Source: an uncultured Blastocatellia bacterium
Lineage (GTDB): Bacteria > Acidobacteriota > Blastocatellia > Chloracidobacteriales > Chloracidobacteriaceae
DNA: 64,000 bases
Direction: 5' to 3'
Assembly: GCA_937934745.1 (NCBI GenBank)
Contig: CALGZC010000008.1
Span: 1-64,000, forward strand
In this document: positions 50,501 through 59,962 of the stretch, one piece after another
How the letters are laid out: the number at the start of each line of letters is the position of its first letter
How positions within the stretch are numbered: position 1 is the first letter of the stretch
Notes under the pieces: generated by a model
Told to the model about the DNA's origin: nothing
Seen by the model: only the letters and a program-made list of their open reading frames with translations
Database searches by the model: none
Translations under genes and position numbers: made by a program

Positions 50501-51861
50501 GTGAACTGGGCCTGCACGCGCCCCTGAACTTGTCTGGTGTCTAATCCCGGCCAGCTCAGATCGGCCTGCACACGGCTGCGCCCGGTTACGCCTCGCTGTG
50601 GAAGGCGCGCAAGGCGAAGTAGGTGGGTGGCTTCCAATCCTTCTGCCGTAAGCTTTGCCGTTGAGCGCTCGCGCGCGCCGGCCAAGTAAGCCAGCCGGGC
50701 CTGGCCACGCACCTGTCCGCCCCAAATCCGCCCTGTCAGTTCGGTAACGTCCACAAACGTTGGCGAAACGCTGACGTGGGCGCTGAATCCATCTAGGGCA
50801 TTGCCACTCAGGGCCACCCGACTGGCTTTGACATCGGTTTCGGCACGGCTGGGAAAACCGCCGAACGGCATCGCCAGCCAGTAGTCGGCGGTCAACCCCG
50901 TCACGGCCACATCGAAGAGTTGTCCGGTCAACGGTTCGAGATGGCCTTCGAGCGTGAGGTTGGCCAGATCGCCCCCGAAGCGGGCCGGCATCTGGACACG
51001 TCCTTGGAGCGGGAGGCCGCCAAGCAACCGTTGACCGGCTTGCGCGAGATCGAGGGTCAGGTAAGCATTGCCGGTATAACGCACTTGCCCGCCGGGCCAA
51101 CTGACCGCACCGGCAGCGGTCAGCTCACCGAATGGCGTGGTGACAACTAGGGACTGCAGTTCGGCCGCCTCCCGTTTGACCGTCGCGGCAAGCCGTAACT
51201 GTGCGGCGTCCAGCGCGCGTCCTGCCCCTGTGGCATCGGTAATGTCAATGTGGCCGTGATCAAAACGGGCCTCAATGTTTACCGTCTTCCCGTTGCCGGT
51301 GTAACCAAAGATTCTGAAGTCGGTGACTTGTCCCGTTACACCGTACGCCGCAGCCCCCAGGCGGACGACCCCATCCCGGACGACGATCCGCCCACCGTGG
51401 AAGGTCTCATCTACCAGGGATTCATCAGGCTCCTGCGGTAAGGTGCGCTTCCGGCGCGGCGGCGTTCGAATCCGGGCGAGATTGAAGCCCCGTTCGTCAA
51501 AGGCCAACTTGAGCACCGGATGGTCAAGCGCGGCCTGCCGCAGCGAAAAGCGGCGTCGCCACAGGCTTTCGACGGCGATTTCGGCCGTCAGGCGGTCGGC
51601 TGTTAGGAACGGCTCGGTGTCGCCAGGGAGAAAGCAGACTAGGCGTCTGGCTTCCACCGTTGTGGAGAACAGGTGGATGCACAGCTCGCCGATGTCGGCG
51701 CGGACATCGGTTTGGCGTTCGAGTTCGGCAATGAGTGTGCGCCGCGCCCAGTCATCCAGACCGCCGCGCGTGACCCAGACCGTCAGTGCCGTCAGCAACG
51801 CGGTGACAACCAGCGCCAACCCCAAACTGAACCCTAGGAGCGTTCGCCCACGTAAGGCCAT
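47566..51861 (-). CDS. tamB: TamB-like translocation and assembly module protein
   Basis: 1431 residues from ATG 51861, with GAGG 8 bases upstream. An N-terminal membrane anchor (LLGFSLGLALVVTALLTALT) is followed by a very long beta-rich periplasmic region and the C-terminal DUF490/TamB domain ending GFDVRVTKRF. AsmA/TamB-like proteins span the periplasm and are implicated in lipid transport to, or protein insertion in, the outer membrane. Its TamA/Omp85 partner is not in the window. The GWxTD gene is 104 bp upstream on the same strand. Confidence 0.92.
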   Translation of the reverse strand: MALRGRTLLGFSLGLALVVTALLTALTVWVTRGGLDDWARRTLIAELERQTDVRADIGELCIHLFSTTVEARRLVCFLPGDTEPFLTADRLTAEIAVESLWRRRFSLRQAALDHPVLKLAFDERGFNLARIRTPPRRKRTLPQEPDESLVDETFHGGRIVVRDGVVRLGAAAYGVTGQVTDFRIFGYTGNGKTVNIEARFDHGHIDITDATGAGRALDAAQLRLAATVKREAAELQSLVVTTPFGELTAAGAVSWPGGQVRYTGNAYLTLDLAQAGQRLLGGLPLQGRVQMPARFGGDLANLTLEGHLEPLTGQLFDVAVTGLTADYWLAMPFGGFPSRAETDVKASRVALSGNALDGFSAHVSVSPTFVDVTELTGRIWGGQVRGQARLAYLAGARERSTAKLTAEGLEATHLLRLARLPQRGVTGRSRVQADLSWPGLDTRQVQGRVQAQFTGQSPPPEGAPDADKLPLTTEARVVITPGVVAVESLVAHVGQGTLTGSGRYRWRARAVEATLDYHTPEVHEVQILARRLGLTLPASADQTADTRLEVYGTGDITATVSGKLVSGKLSALTAAGTASVGDIRVNDQHIGRAAIEFETSPTGVIVREASLVQPDGGCLIVAFDSGWTDNRPTRVKLDAYELKLTSLGAIARAIPATKALGEQLSALGGRADGKLALTGLPTLKALQVGLSPRDWVTVVEQVRGGGTLALTMVKTPLGDLKRGEARVVFQDNGLTLKGLEARFPSGVVTGYGSYRPADGAYSVTLRSDGLDVMTLARAVGRSDLSVTGLVTFDATSTSTVNRILSGHLDFALQVGSDKLTVAGDDFTDVRLTAASDTAGEQAAVRLAARYRDYTYYADATVTYLNPDGELALLVESQFDFDQTPLTPVLAVFDIGPQNLRGDITGRLRLSGPLYSVDPATDVGGFTTGKLTLTGDIATLRLIVPLGELGATVDNYIVVNDGPLRFSLSDRALDFTQFHLKDEQGDTTSLNLSGRLGLTGGRDVITAEGRIDLKLLRAFSRRVTSRGLLTIKAKITGSLLNPRLTGYTDIDDFGLRITEFPLAIENGGGRILFNANRAQIETLTADAGGGKIEATGGAVFERLTDVRWRFGLRAENIRVKYPRDIRSLADGDLILQGNRSLQVLSGVVRIKRAEYTTNTDLATLVRTQFIGLGGVGTSLQTRDRRSTFTTLDVRVEAPDTLFIRNNIADVVGSASLRLRGSLDNPDVSGRILITRGQLEFRNDRFEVTRGVVSLPEGPTGGTFYDIQAEATIQGYRIIVGLTGTADNFNPILRSEPNLPQSSILSLLATGRLPPPEIANTMTAAQQANISAATTLLSELLTERIEEQTGRLFGINRFQIDPLLVGRGGDPTARLTVGRRITKDLTVTFSTNLATAEEQIILIEYRLRNNLSIIGLRDQQGNFGFDVRVTKRF

Positions 51862-51965
51862 CTGTAACGCCTCACCCACGTTTCACGCCGGCAGGGAGCT
51901 TGCGCAGGCAGCCGTGCCTCCCACACACCCGCACACAGCGTTGCCAGAAGGGATGGCAAAATCGC

Positions 51966-53624
51966 CTAGGACTTTGCCGGTTCAACGGTGAAAAAAGTTT
52001 TGGGTGTCAGGGTTTTCCGCGCCACCTTGTCCGTAATGACCACTGTGACCTCGTAGCTTCCCGGCTCGAAGTCTTTCAGTGGGATGAGCCGACCCAACAC
52101 AATCTGTTGTCCGTAGCCGCTCAGGTCGGAAATGCCGTTCTTGCCGTCTTCGCGGACACGCTGGACAACCTGCCCAGTCTTGACGTTGGTGATAACGTAC
52201 TCCGCCTCAACGGCCGGGCGCAGTGAAGCCTGGTCAATCTGGACGTTGTACACCTGCATGTAAATACCCAGGTTCTGGTTCTGTTTGAAACGCTGCGTGA
52301 CGCTCGGCCGAACCTTGTTGGCCCCGATGATGAACTGACTCCCGGAAACGTGCGTCACCGGTTCAAGGACATCAGCCAGGATCAACGAACTCGTCGAAAG
52401 TGCCTCCGGCGAATAGCGCGGCACTTCAAAACCTTGCCGCACAATCCCGGTGTGACCGCTTGTTACGTCGCGGACGACAAAATCGATCTTGTAGTTGCCC
52501 GGCGGCAAAATCAGGCTCTTCTGATACACGGAGCTGAGTTTGCGTCCGACTTCAAACTGGGACTGCTGGTAGGTAATCATCGGCGCTTCCTCAAAAATCC
52601 CGACCCGCTTGCCGGTCAATGCCGACACCCGCGCATAAATGTTGAGCTGCGCCTTCTGAATACCGCCCTCATCCCTGAAGCCAAGGTCGCTGTTGTTGAA
52701 CATCAGCGTGAAAGTTGTCACGATAGACGACTCGCCGGCGCGTAGGAAATCCGTTCGCACGTCAAACGGCAGCACGTCGAACTCCACCTGCTGATCGACT
52801 TTCTCGGCAAGCTGCCGGTAACGCACGGTCGGCGCGCGTTGCAGGTTGGTCAGAATCGCCAACCGCTCAAACGGCATGTCTTGTGTCCGCATTGGATACA
52901 GTGGGTTGTTGCCGTACCGGTTGCCGGGGTTGAAGAAGGGACGGTCCACCTTTGAGGCCAAACCAAGTTGCTCGGCAAGCGTCAGCCCGGCATTCGGCAC
53001 AAAGAGCAGGGCATCTTTCTCGTCCGCATGGCGGGCAATGCGGTATTCACCGCTGCCTGTCGGATCGACAAACTCGATTTCGATGCCTGAGCCAACCCCT
53101 TCCAAATAGCGGTAGAACCAAATCTCAAACGGGTAGGTTGACGTTGTGCCGCCGCCTTCATAAATCGGGCGCTCGTAAGGTCCGCCGGCCGGACGTGATT
53201 CGATGCTATCCGGTGGGCCCCAGGTAATGTAAATCCGCCCGCGGTCGGTTTTCCAACCGGGGATACCGGAGGTAAACTTCTCATTTGCGTACGCAATGCG
53301 CCGATAGTACTCCTCGCGGTATTCATTTTCCGGCGTGTCCGGATCCGGGTCGCGACGCAGCCAGAACTGCTCAATAAACTCTTCCCGTTCCTCGTCGGTC
53401 TGGAGCTTTTTGAAAGCAGCGCGTTCTTCAGGCGTGATGATGTAGTCCACGTCCTCATTGACCCACCGCTGGTAGATTTTGTCGAGTTCGATCTTGCGTG
53501 CTTTCTTTTTCTTCGCGGGTGTCTCATCCTGCGCATAGGTGGTCAACGGCGTCAGCGCCAGCGCCAACCCGAGACCGAGCGCCACACTGATGCGGGACAG
53601 ACGGGGCATCCCCAAGACGAACAT
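51966..53624 (-). CDS. GWxTD-domain exported protein
   Basis: 552 residues from ATG 53624; TTG 53633 is an alternative nearer the GAGGAGG site. A signal peptide ([17 protein letters not shown]) precedes a Lys-rich linker and the GWxTD domain, seen in [20 protein letters not shown] and [14 protein letters not shown]. Beta-rich C-terminal domains follow. The family is characteristic of Acidobacteria and related phyla; its role is unknown. It precedes tamB on the same strand, so a shared envelope function is plausible. Confidence 0.93.
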   Translation of the reverse strand: MFVLGMPRLSRISVALGLGLALALTPLTTYAQDETPAKKKKARKIELDKIYQRWVNEDVDYIITPEERAAFKKLQTDEEREEFIEQFWLRRDPDPDTPENEYREEYYRRIAYANEKFTSGIPGWKTDRGRIYITWGPPDSIESRPAGGPYERPIYEGGGTTSTYPFEIWFYRYLEGVGSGIEIEFVDPTGSGEYRIARHADEKDALLFVPNAGLTLAEQLGLASKVDRPFFNPGNRYGNNPLYPMRTQDMPFERLAILTNLQRAPTVRYRQLAEKVDQQVEFDVLPFDVRTDFLRAGESSIVTTFTLMFNNSDLGFRDEGGIQKAQLNIYARVSALTGKRVGIFEEAPMITYQQSQFEVGRKLSSVYQKSLILPPGNYKIDFVVRDVTSGHTGIVRQGFEVPRYSPEALSTSSLILADVLEPVTHVSGSQFIIGANKVRPSVTQRFKQNQNLGIYMQVYNVQIDQASLRPAVEAEYVITNVKTGQVVQRVREDGKNGISDLSGYGQQIVLGRLIPLKDFEPGSYEVTVVITDKVARKTLTPKTFFTVEPAKS

Positions 53625-53810
53625 AGGTGGCAAAAAACCTCCTCGACCGTATCCTTAGGCTTAGCTTACGGGAGACCCGGCAAACACACGGGCTATGACC
53701 GAGCGCAGCCCGGAAGCTGGACTCGGCAGAGAATTAGAGCAAACCGGTGGGTGTCACGGCAAGTGACCGGCGGCCAACCTCCCATGCAGGTGGGACTTGG
53801 TGCGGCAGCG

Positions 53811-55127
53811 CTAGGTCGCGCCGACCGGCATTGTTGCCGAGGGCCGCTGCCGCAAAATCGGCGAGACCACAGCGAAAATCAAACCGCTCAACGCCGTCGT
53901 CACAACACATAGCCCCATGGCCTGGCGTAACGCCTCGGTGGTGACCGGGGCAGCAGCCTGCTCGCCGGCAAGCACGTCCGAGAGGAAGCCGACGATGACC
54001 GGTGACGGCATATCCCCCAGAATGTGGATGGCAAACATGTAGAAGCCAATGGCTGCCGACCGCAATGAAGAGGGGACAAGATCGGTGACAATGGCGGCAA
54101 CCGGCCCGTGGTAGAAGCTCATGAAAAAAGTGGCAACGAAGCCTGCGAAAAGAAACTGATTCAGTGTCGGTGCGTAGAGGCCCCAGTAAAGAAACGGTGT
54201 GCCAAGTAAAAAGGCACCGGCCATGGTGAGTGCGCGTCCAGCAGCGAACCGCTGTTGAAGCCAGTCCGCTACCACCCCTCCGGTGATGACACCCAAGAAG
54301 GCGGCGACGACAATCGGAGTCAACCGGATGGCCGCTTCGGACGAGCTGACACCGTACAGCTCCGTCACCAACTTCGGCAGAAAGTGCACGAGCGCTCCGG
54401 CTGCGAAGGTGACGCTGGCAGCTCCGGCAATGACCAGCCACAACGATTTGATAGAGAGCAACTGCACAATGTCAGACCACTGCGGCGGCCCAAGCGTGTG
54501 GCTGCGCACCGGTTCGCGGAACAACCAGACAATGATCGTCAGGATGAGGCCCGGCAATCCGACGACAAGAAAACACATGCGCCAGCCGATCTTCTGACTC
54601 AACACCCCGCCCAAGACCAACCCCAGCGCTGCACCGACCACTAGCCCCAAGTTGAAGATGCCGATGACTTTGGCCCACATTCGCGCCGGGAACATATCAC
54701 TGAGGAGCGAAGTCGCTGCTGGCGCATAGGCTGCTTCGCCGACACCGACTGCGCCGCGCGCCAGCAGTAGGTGGGTGTACGAGGTTGCAAACCCGGCGGC
54801 CGCCGTCGCCAAGCTCCAGAATCCAACCCCGGCGGCAATGATTTTCCGGCGGGTGAAACGGTCGGCCAGCATACCCAACGGCACAGCTGCCAGTGAGTGC
54901 ACTAGCATGAATGCCGTCCCCAGGAAGCCGACTGCTGTATTGCTTAGGTTGAGTTCATCCTGGATTGGCTTGAGCAGGGGCGGAATCACCTGCCGATCAA
55001 TGTAGTTGACCACCTGCACAAGCGTCAGAATCAACAGAACATACCAGGCATAGCGAGACGCTGATGCCATGGCATCAGCGTCTCCAGCGATAGGCGCACC
55101 CAAGTCGGGGGCCGGAACATGGCTCAT
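53811..55127 (-). CDS. Spinster-type major facilitator transporter
   Basis: 438 residues from ATG 55127, chosen because upstream starts overlap the preceding bacilliredoxin gene. Twelve membrane helices are expected. The spinster-like signature VVNYIDRQVIPPLLKPIQDE, LADRFTRRKIIAAGVGFWSL and GVGEAAYAPAATSLLSDMFP are present. Substrates in the family include lipids and organic anions; none can be named here. It starts 34 bp after the bacilliredoxin gene, suggesting an operon. Confidence 0.93.
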   Translation of the reverse strand: MSHVPAPDLGAPIAGDADAMASASRYAWYVLLILTLVQVVNYIDRQVIPPLLKPIQDELNLSNTAVGFLGTAFMLVHSLAAVPLGMLADRFTRRKIIAAGVGFWSLATAAAGFATSYTHLLLARGAVGVGEAAYAPAATSLLSDMFPARMWAKVIGIFNLGLVVGAALGLVLGGVLSQKIGWRMCFLVVGLPGLILTIIVWLFREPVRSHTLGPPQWSDIVQLLSIKSLWLVIAGAASVTFAAGALVHFLPKLVTELYGVSSSEAAIRLTPIVVAAFLGVITGGVVADWLQQRFAAGRALTMAGAFLLGTPFLYWGLYAPTLNQFLFAGFVATFFMSFYHGPVAAIVTDLVPSSLRSAAIGFYMFAIHILGDMPSPVIVGFLSDVLAGEQAAAPVTTEALRQAMGLCVVTTALSGLIFAVVSPILRQRPSATMPVGAT

Positions 55128-55161
55128 AGGATGTTTGGATACGTATCTGGCCGTGACGCCA

Positions 55162-55614
55162 CTAGGCGGTTGCCGCGCCGGACTGGGCACAGTGCTTTTG
55201 CAATGCCGCCCGGATGTCGGCGGCAATGTCGGCTGCCGTACGATGCTCAATCTGGTGCCGTTCTAGCTTAAACACCACGTCACCGTCTTTGAGCAACCAG
55301 ACCGATGGCGACGACGGGGCAAAGCCTCTGAAGTATTCCCGCGCACGCGCCGTAGCTTCTTTGTCCTGCCCGGCAAAAACAGTCGTGATATGGTCGGGAA
55401 GCACGGTACTCGTCTTGAGTGCCTGAACGACGCCCGGTCGTGCCGCGCCGGCAGCGCAGCCACAAACCGAGTTGACGACAACCAGTGCCGTGCCCTGTTT
55501 CTTACCTAACACAGCATCCACTTCCTCGGGCGTCCGCAGTTCCTTCACACCGTGGTCGGTCAGTTCCGCCCGCATTGCTTGGAGCGCACGCTCCATATCG
55601 TAGCCGTACATCAT
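55162..55614 (-). CDS. BrxA/BrxB-family bacilliredoxin
   Basis: 150 residues from ATG 55614 with GGAGG about 9 bases upstream; longer frames overlap the divergent tsaD. The family (YphP/YqiW) has a thioredoxin-like fold with a CGC active site, here C51-G52-C53 in VVNSVCGCAAGAARPG. In Bacillus these proteins remove bacillithiol from proteins. Bacillithiol is not established in Acidobacteria, so the thiol partner is uncertain. Confidence 0.93.
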   Translation of the reverse strand: MMYGYDMERALQAMRAELTDHGVKELRTPEEVDAVLGKKQGTALVVVNSVCGCAAGAARPGVVQALKTSTVLPDHITTVFAGQDKEATARAREYFRGFAPSSPSVWLLKDGDVVFKLERHQIEHRTAADIAADIRAALQKHCAQSGAATA

Positions 55615-55771
55615 AGGGGGTATCCTCCAGCGAAAAGGAATCATAGGCCGGTGCGCCGGTGCAAAGCTAGCAAAACGCATTCGGCCGCCGGTTAGTACGT
55701 GCACCCTAGCATGACCGGCAGAAGTTCGTCGCCTTGTGCCGCCGCGTGGAATCCTAGTATCGTTTTTTATC

Positions 55772-56857
55772 ATGCGGGTTGTCTTGGGAATTGAAACGTC
55801 ATGTGACGAGACGGCAGCGGCCGTTGTCCTGGACGGACGACAGGTCCTGTCGAATATCATCGTCTCACAGATTGCAGCACACCGGCCCTATGGCGGTGTG
55901 GTCCCGGAGATTGCTTCCCGGCGGCACCTCGAGACGGTGGCGGACGTTGCAGCGCGCGCCGTCGCCGTTCTTCCGGACAGCTTTCGCAGTGTGGATGCCA
56001 TTGCCGTCACCTATGGCCCTGGTTTGGTCGGGGCGCTGCTGGTCGGTCTGTCCTACGCCAAGGCGCTTGCACTCACCCTGGGTGTGCCGCTCCTCGGCGT
56101 ACATCACATCGAGGGCCATTTGTTCTCAACGGTGTTTGAATACGGTGACTGGGACTATCCGGCGTTAGGCCTGATCGTATCAGGCGGGCACACCGATTTG
56201 TTCTACATTCCGGCGCCACTGACCTACGAACGGCTTGGGCGCACCCGCGACGACGCAGCCGGCGAGGCCTACGACAAAACGGCCCGCCGGCTCGGTCTGG
56301 GGTATCCGGGCGGCCCAATTCTTGACCGCCTGGCACAAACTGGACAGCCTGACCGCGCGCCGCTGGTGTACCGCCCACCGCTGATACCGGAAGCGCCCTA
56401 TGATTTCTCATTCAGCGGTCTGAAAACTGCCGTTCTGCGCTACATCCGCGAACACGCGGTGACGCTACTGCCGGAAGGTCTCAGTCAGGAAGAGGTACTT
56501 GCCCGTGCACCTGAGGCCATCCGTGACTTGGCGGCCGGCTTTCAGCACGCGGTCGTGACAACGCTCGTCGGCGTCCTGGAGCGCGCCATTCAGGCCTACC
56601 GTCCGCGATTGGTAGTGACCGGCGGCGGCGTGGTGTGCAATGCTGGACTCCGGCAAGCGCTCAACAAGTTGTCGCAGCAGTATGGAATCGAGATTCGTAT
56701 CCCACACCCGACATACACAACCGATAACGCCGCCATGATTGCAGCCGTTGGGTACACGCGGCTCATGCAAGGTGAACGCCATGACTGGTCGCTAGAGCCG
56801 GTGCCTTCTGCGCGCCTCGGCGCTCCGCTGACTGCCGGCGGCATGGAGCACAACTGA
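55772..56857 (+). CDS. tsaD: tRNA N6-adenosine threonylcarbamoyltransferase
   Basis: 361 residues from ATG 55772. TsaD, with TsaB, TsaE and TsaC, makes t6A at position 37 of ANN-decoding tRNAs. The family signature is complete: GIETSCDETAAAVV, the metal ligands in LGVHHIEGHLFS, LIVSGGHTDLFYI and DDAAGEAYDKTARRLGLGYP, with PHPTYTTDNAAMIA near the end. It starts a plus-strand operon; the TMTC-like gene begins 1 bp after its stop codon. Confidence 0.97.
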   Translation: MRVVLGIETSCDETAAAVVLDGRQVLSNIIVSQIAAHRPYGGVVPEIASRRHLETVADVAARAVAVLPDSFRSVDAIAVTYGPGLVGALLVGLSYAKALALTLGVPLLGVHHIEGHLFSTVFEYGDWDYPALGLIVSGGHTDLFYIPAPLTYERLGRTRDDAAGEAYDKTARRLGLGYPGGPILDRLAQTGQPDRAPLVYRPPLIPEAPYDFSFSGLKTAVLRYIREHAVTLLPEGLSQEEVLARAPEAIRDLAAGFQHAVVTTLVGVLERAIQAYRPRLVVTGGGVVCNAGLRQALNKLSQQYGIEIRIPHPTYTTDNAAMIAAVGYTRLMQGERHDWSLEPVPSARLGAPLTAGGMEHN

Positions 56858-56858
56858 C

Positions 56859-58808
56859 ATGACACAACTGGCGACGCACACCGGCGGTGCGCCCCAGTCG
56901 TCGGTGTGGATGCTGCTACTCTGGGGGCTGTGGATTGGGGTTTGTGGGTGGGGGCTTTACGGGCGGACTGCTGAGCACGGCTATGTCGTGGATGACGTTG
57001 CCATTGTACAAACTAACCCGAACGCGGCGGCAGACGCCGATCTCCGGCTGGTCTTCAAAAAACACTACTGGCAAGACGTCCCCGCAGATGAGGGTGCGCG
57101 CCGGAACTTTCGCTATTTTCACTATCGCCCGGCAACGATTGCCTCGTTTGTTTTGGTCGCACGCCTGTTAGGCGACGGCCCGCGACAACAGCATTTGGTC
57201 AATGTCGTGCTACACGTTTTGGTTGCCTGGCTGGTCCTTGTCAATGTGTATGCCTGGCTCCGTGACACCCTGGTTGCCGGACTGACTGGGCTGTACTTTG
57301 TCGTTCACCCGCTACACACTGAAGCGGTGGCCATGCTGGTCGGGCGTGCAGAAATGCTGGCGGCGCTGGGCGCCCTCGGTGCGCTGGGCCTGGCCCAGTT
57401 GGCGCTGCAACGGGCGCCGTCACCGGCGCAACGGTGGTTGTGTGCGATAGCCTCCGGTTGCTGCCTGCTGTTCGGTTGGCTGTCTAAGGAGTCGGCCGTG
57501 TTGTTTTTCCCGCTCTGGTTGCTCGTCTTCTGGTCGCGTTTTCCGAAGGGGCAACCGTCCCGGCAGCGTGCCTGGGCAACAGTCGTCTGGCAGGTTGGCC
57601 TGGCCTGTGGATTGGCTACGCTCTGCTTCTGGGCCGTTCATCAACGCCTGCAAGCCGGCGTACAGCTCGCGCCCATAGATTTCCCACTGAATCCGCTGGC
57701 CTACGTGAGTTTGGCCCAACGTTGGGCAACCGGTGTCGTGCTGGTGATGAAATACATCGCCATCCACCTATGGTCCTTTCCGCTACAAGTAGACTATTCC
57801 TACAACAGCATTCCGGTTGTGACCGACCAGTACGACAGACGCTTGTGGATCGCCCTCCTCGGCTGCCTGGGCGTTGTAGGCCTGCTATGGGTAACCTACC
57901 GTTGTCAGTCGCCGGCCTGGGTTGGGATCGCCTTTCTGCTGGTGGGCACGACCCTGTTTGCCCATTTCGTTCGGCCGCTCGGCTTTGTCTTTGCGGAGCG
58001 CGTGATGTACCTCCCAAGCGCCGGATATTGCCTGGTGGTTGCGGTCGGCTTTCGCGCTGCCTGGAATGCCGTCTGGAATACCATGCCCCGGACAATAGCG
58101 TGCGGGTTGCCGGCAGCGATGGTGCTGCTCATCGGCAGCGCAGGGTGGCAAACCTGGCGGGAAGTTCCCTTTTACCGCGACACCCGGACGACAGTCGCGC
58201 ATGCACTGGCCGTTGGAAACCGGCAGAGCGTTTGGTTATGGCATGCCTACGGCACAGAGTTGCTCAACGCCGGACACGTGACCGAAGCCATTACTGCTCT
58301 CGAACGCGCCCATGCAATTTTGCCGTCGGCCGAAGGATGCGCCGTTCGGGCAAAGGCCTACTTTGCGCTGGGGCAGCGCGCCCTGGCGCTTAATGCCGCC
58401 CGCGAAGCCGTCCGGCGCGACTCGACGTGGGCGCCGTACCGGGAGCTGTACGCAGTCCTGCTGTTTGACAACGGGCAACTCGACGAAGCTGCTGCTCAGC
58501 TTGAAGTCGCTCTGACATTGTTGCCCGACGACGGCCAGTTACATGCTCAACTGGGCGTGATCCGCCGCCACCAAGGCCGCCTGGCGGATGCAATTCATCA
58601 CTACACCCTGGCCGTCACCAGCATGCCCACCAAGGCAGTGTGGTGGAACACCTTGGGCGACTTGCTGGCTCTGGACGGCAACCTTGTGCAAGCCCAGTTT
58701 TGTTACCGTAAGGTTCTTGAGATCAGTTCCGATGTGGCGGTGCGCCGTGAGGTCGAACACAAACTGATGCAGCTCACCCTACACCGCGCAACCGACCACC
58801 ACCCTTGA
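56859..58808 (+). CDS. TMTC-like membrane glycosyltransferase with TPR repeats
   Basis: 649 residues. About 11-12 membrane helices are followed by three to four TPRs (from about 465). Family-like motifs are YVVDDVAIVQTNPN with the conserved acidic pair, the YFHYRPATIASFVLV stretch, YFVVHPLHTEAVAMLVGRAE and LLFGWLSKESAVLF. Eukaryotic TMTC proteins (GT105) transfer mannose from a dolichol donor to Ser/Thr of exported proteins. A similar role in a bacterium is inference. It is co-transcribed with tsaD and meaB. Confidence 0.88.
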   Translation: MTQLATHTGGAPQSSVWMLLLWGLWIGVCGWGLYGRTAEHGYVVDDVAIVQTNPNAAADADLRLVFKKHYWQDVPADEGARRNFRYFHYRPATIASFVLVARLLGDGPRQQHLVNVVLHVLVAWLVLVNVYAWLRDTLVAGLTGLYFVVHPLHTEAVAMLVGRAEMLAALGALGALGLAQLALQRAPSPAQRWLCAIASGCCLLFGWLSKESAVLFFPLWLLVFWSRFPKGQPSRQRAWATVVWQVGLACGLATLCFWAVHQRLQAGVQLAPIDFPLNPLAYVSLAQRWATGVVLVMKYIAIHLWSFPLQVDYSYNSIPVVTDQYDRRLWIALLGCLGVVGLLWVTYRCQSPAWVGIAFLLVGTTLFAHFVRPLGFVFAERVMYLPSAGYCLVVAVGFRAAWNAVWNTMPRTIACGLPAAMVLLIGSAGWQTWREVPFYRDTRTTVAHALAVGNRQSVWLWHAYGTELLNAGHVTEAITALERAHAILPSAEGCAVRAKAYFALGQRALALNAAREAVRRDSTWAPYRELYAVLLFDNGQLDEAAAQLEVALTLLPDDGQLHAQLGVIRRHQGRLADAIHHYTLAVTSMPTKAVWWNTLGDLLALDGNLVQAQFCYRKVLEISSDVAVRREVEHKLMQLTLHRATDHHP

Positions 58809-58841
58809 GACGATTGTTCGCTGGCTTCAGAAACACTCCCC

Positions 58842-59828
58842 ATGCCTGATCCATTGTTTGCTGACAACCTTGCCAAAAGTATTCGGGAAAGACGCCCGCG
58901 CGCAATTGCGCGCGGTATTTCCCTGATTGAAAACGACGACCCAGCCGCGACCGACCTACTCAAACGCCTTTTCCCGCACACCGGCCAAGCGAAGATCATC
59001 GGGTTGACCGGTGCGCCCGGCGCCGGCAAAAGTTCCCTGACCGACAAACTGGCGCAGGTCTATGTCGAGCGTTGTCAGCGCGTCGGGATCATTGCCGTCG
59101 ATCCATCAAGTCCATTTTCGGGTGGGGCAATCCTTGGTGATCGCATCCGCATGCCCAAGCTGGCGACGCATCCCAACGTCTTCATTCGGAGCATGGCGAC
59201 GCGCGGCAATCTTGGCGGACTGGCGCGCGCAACAACCGAAGCCGTTCTCCTACTCGATGCGGCCGGTTATGATGTCGTCATCGTCGAGACCGTCGGCGTC
59301 GGGCAGGATGAGGTGGACATTGTCAAGGCTGCCGATGTGACGGTGGTGGTTGTTGTTCCAGGCATGGGCGATGACATTCAATCGATCAAGGCCGGCATCA
59401 TGGAAATCGGAGATGTGTTCGTCATTAACAAGGCTGACCGGGACGGCGTTGAGCGCACCCAGATGGAGCTGGAAGCCCTGCTCGAACTCGCTGTCCGCGC
59501 CGACGGGTGGCGGCCGCCGATTGTCCGCACCGTTGCCACGGCGACGCCGCCGGTCGGCGTGGAAGACCTGGCAGCCGCCATTGCGCGTTACCTGTCCTTT
59601 GTGACCGCGCACCCCGAAGTGCGCGCCGAGCGCCGGCGGCGGATTCTCGAACGACGGATTATCGAGCTCATCCGCGACCGGATTCTCAGTCACATCTGGC
59701 AGCAGGCCCTCCGCGACGGCCGGTTGAAAGATACCATTGAGCGCATCCAGAACCGCGAACTCGACCCGTATACCCTGGTGGATTATATTGTGCGGAAATC
59801 ACTGAAAGAGCCGCCGCCTGGGTCGTAA
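58842..59828 (+). CDS. meaB: MeaB/ArgK-type G3E GTPase
   Basis: 328 residues. These GTPases load adenosylcobalamin into methylmalonyl-CoA mutase and protect it from inactivation. Walker A GAPGAGKS (57-64), the switch region IIAVDPSSPFSGGAILGDR, ETVGVGQDEVDI, the NKAD motif (VFVINKADRDG) and a C-terminal helical dimerisation arm are visible. The mutase genes are not in the window. The gene starts 33 bp after the TMTC-like gene. Confidence 0.95.
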   Translation: MPDPLFADNLAKSIRERRPRAIARGISLIENDDPAATDLLKRLFPHTGQAKIIGLTGAPGAGKSSLTDKLAQVYVERCQRVGIIAVDPSSPFSGGAILGDRIRMPKLATHPNVFIRSMATRGNLGGLARATTEAVLLLDAAGYDVVIVETVGVGQDEVDIVKAADVTVVVVVPGMGDDIQSIKAGIMEIGDVFVINKADRDGVERTQMELEALLELAVRADGWRPPIVRTVATATPPVGVEDLAAAIARYLSFVTAHPEVRAERRRRILERRIIELIRDRILSHIWQQALRDGRLKDTIERIQNRELDPYTLVDYIVRKSLKEPPPGS

Positions 59829-59962
59829 CAACCGGCTGAAGCCCTCGCGCCGATGGACACTTGCCCGACATTGTGGCGGTGGCGCTCAGCTTCGCCGTGC
59901 CCGTCGGGCCGTCGTCCGGCAAGAGACACCAGTACAGCGCTGCCCCCACGCGGACCAGGCCG

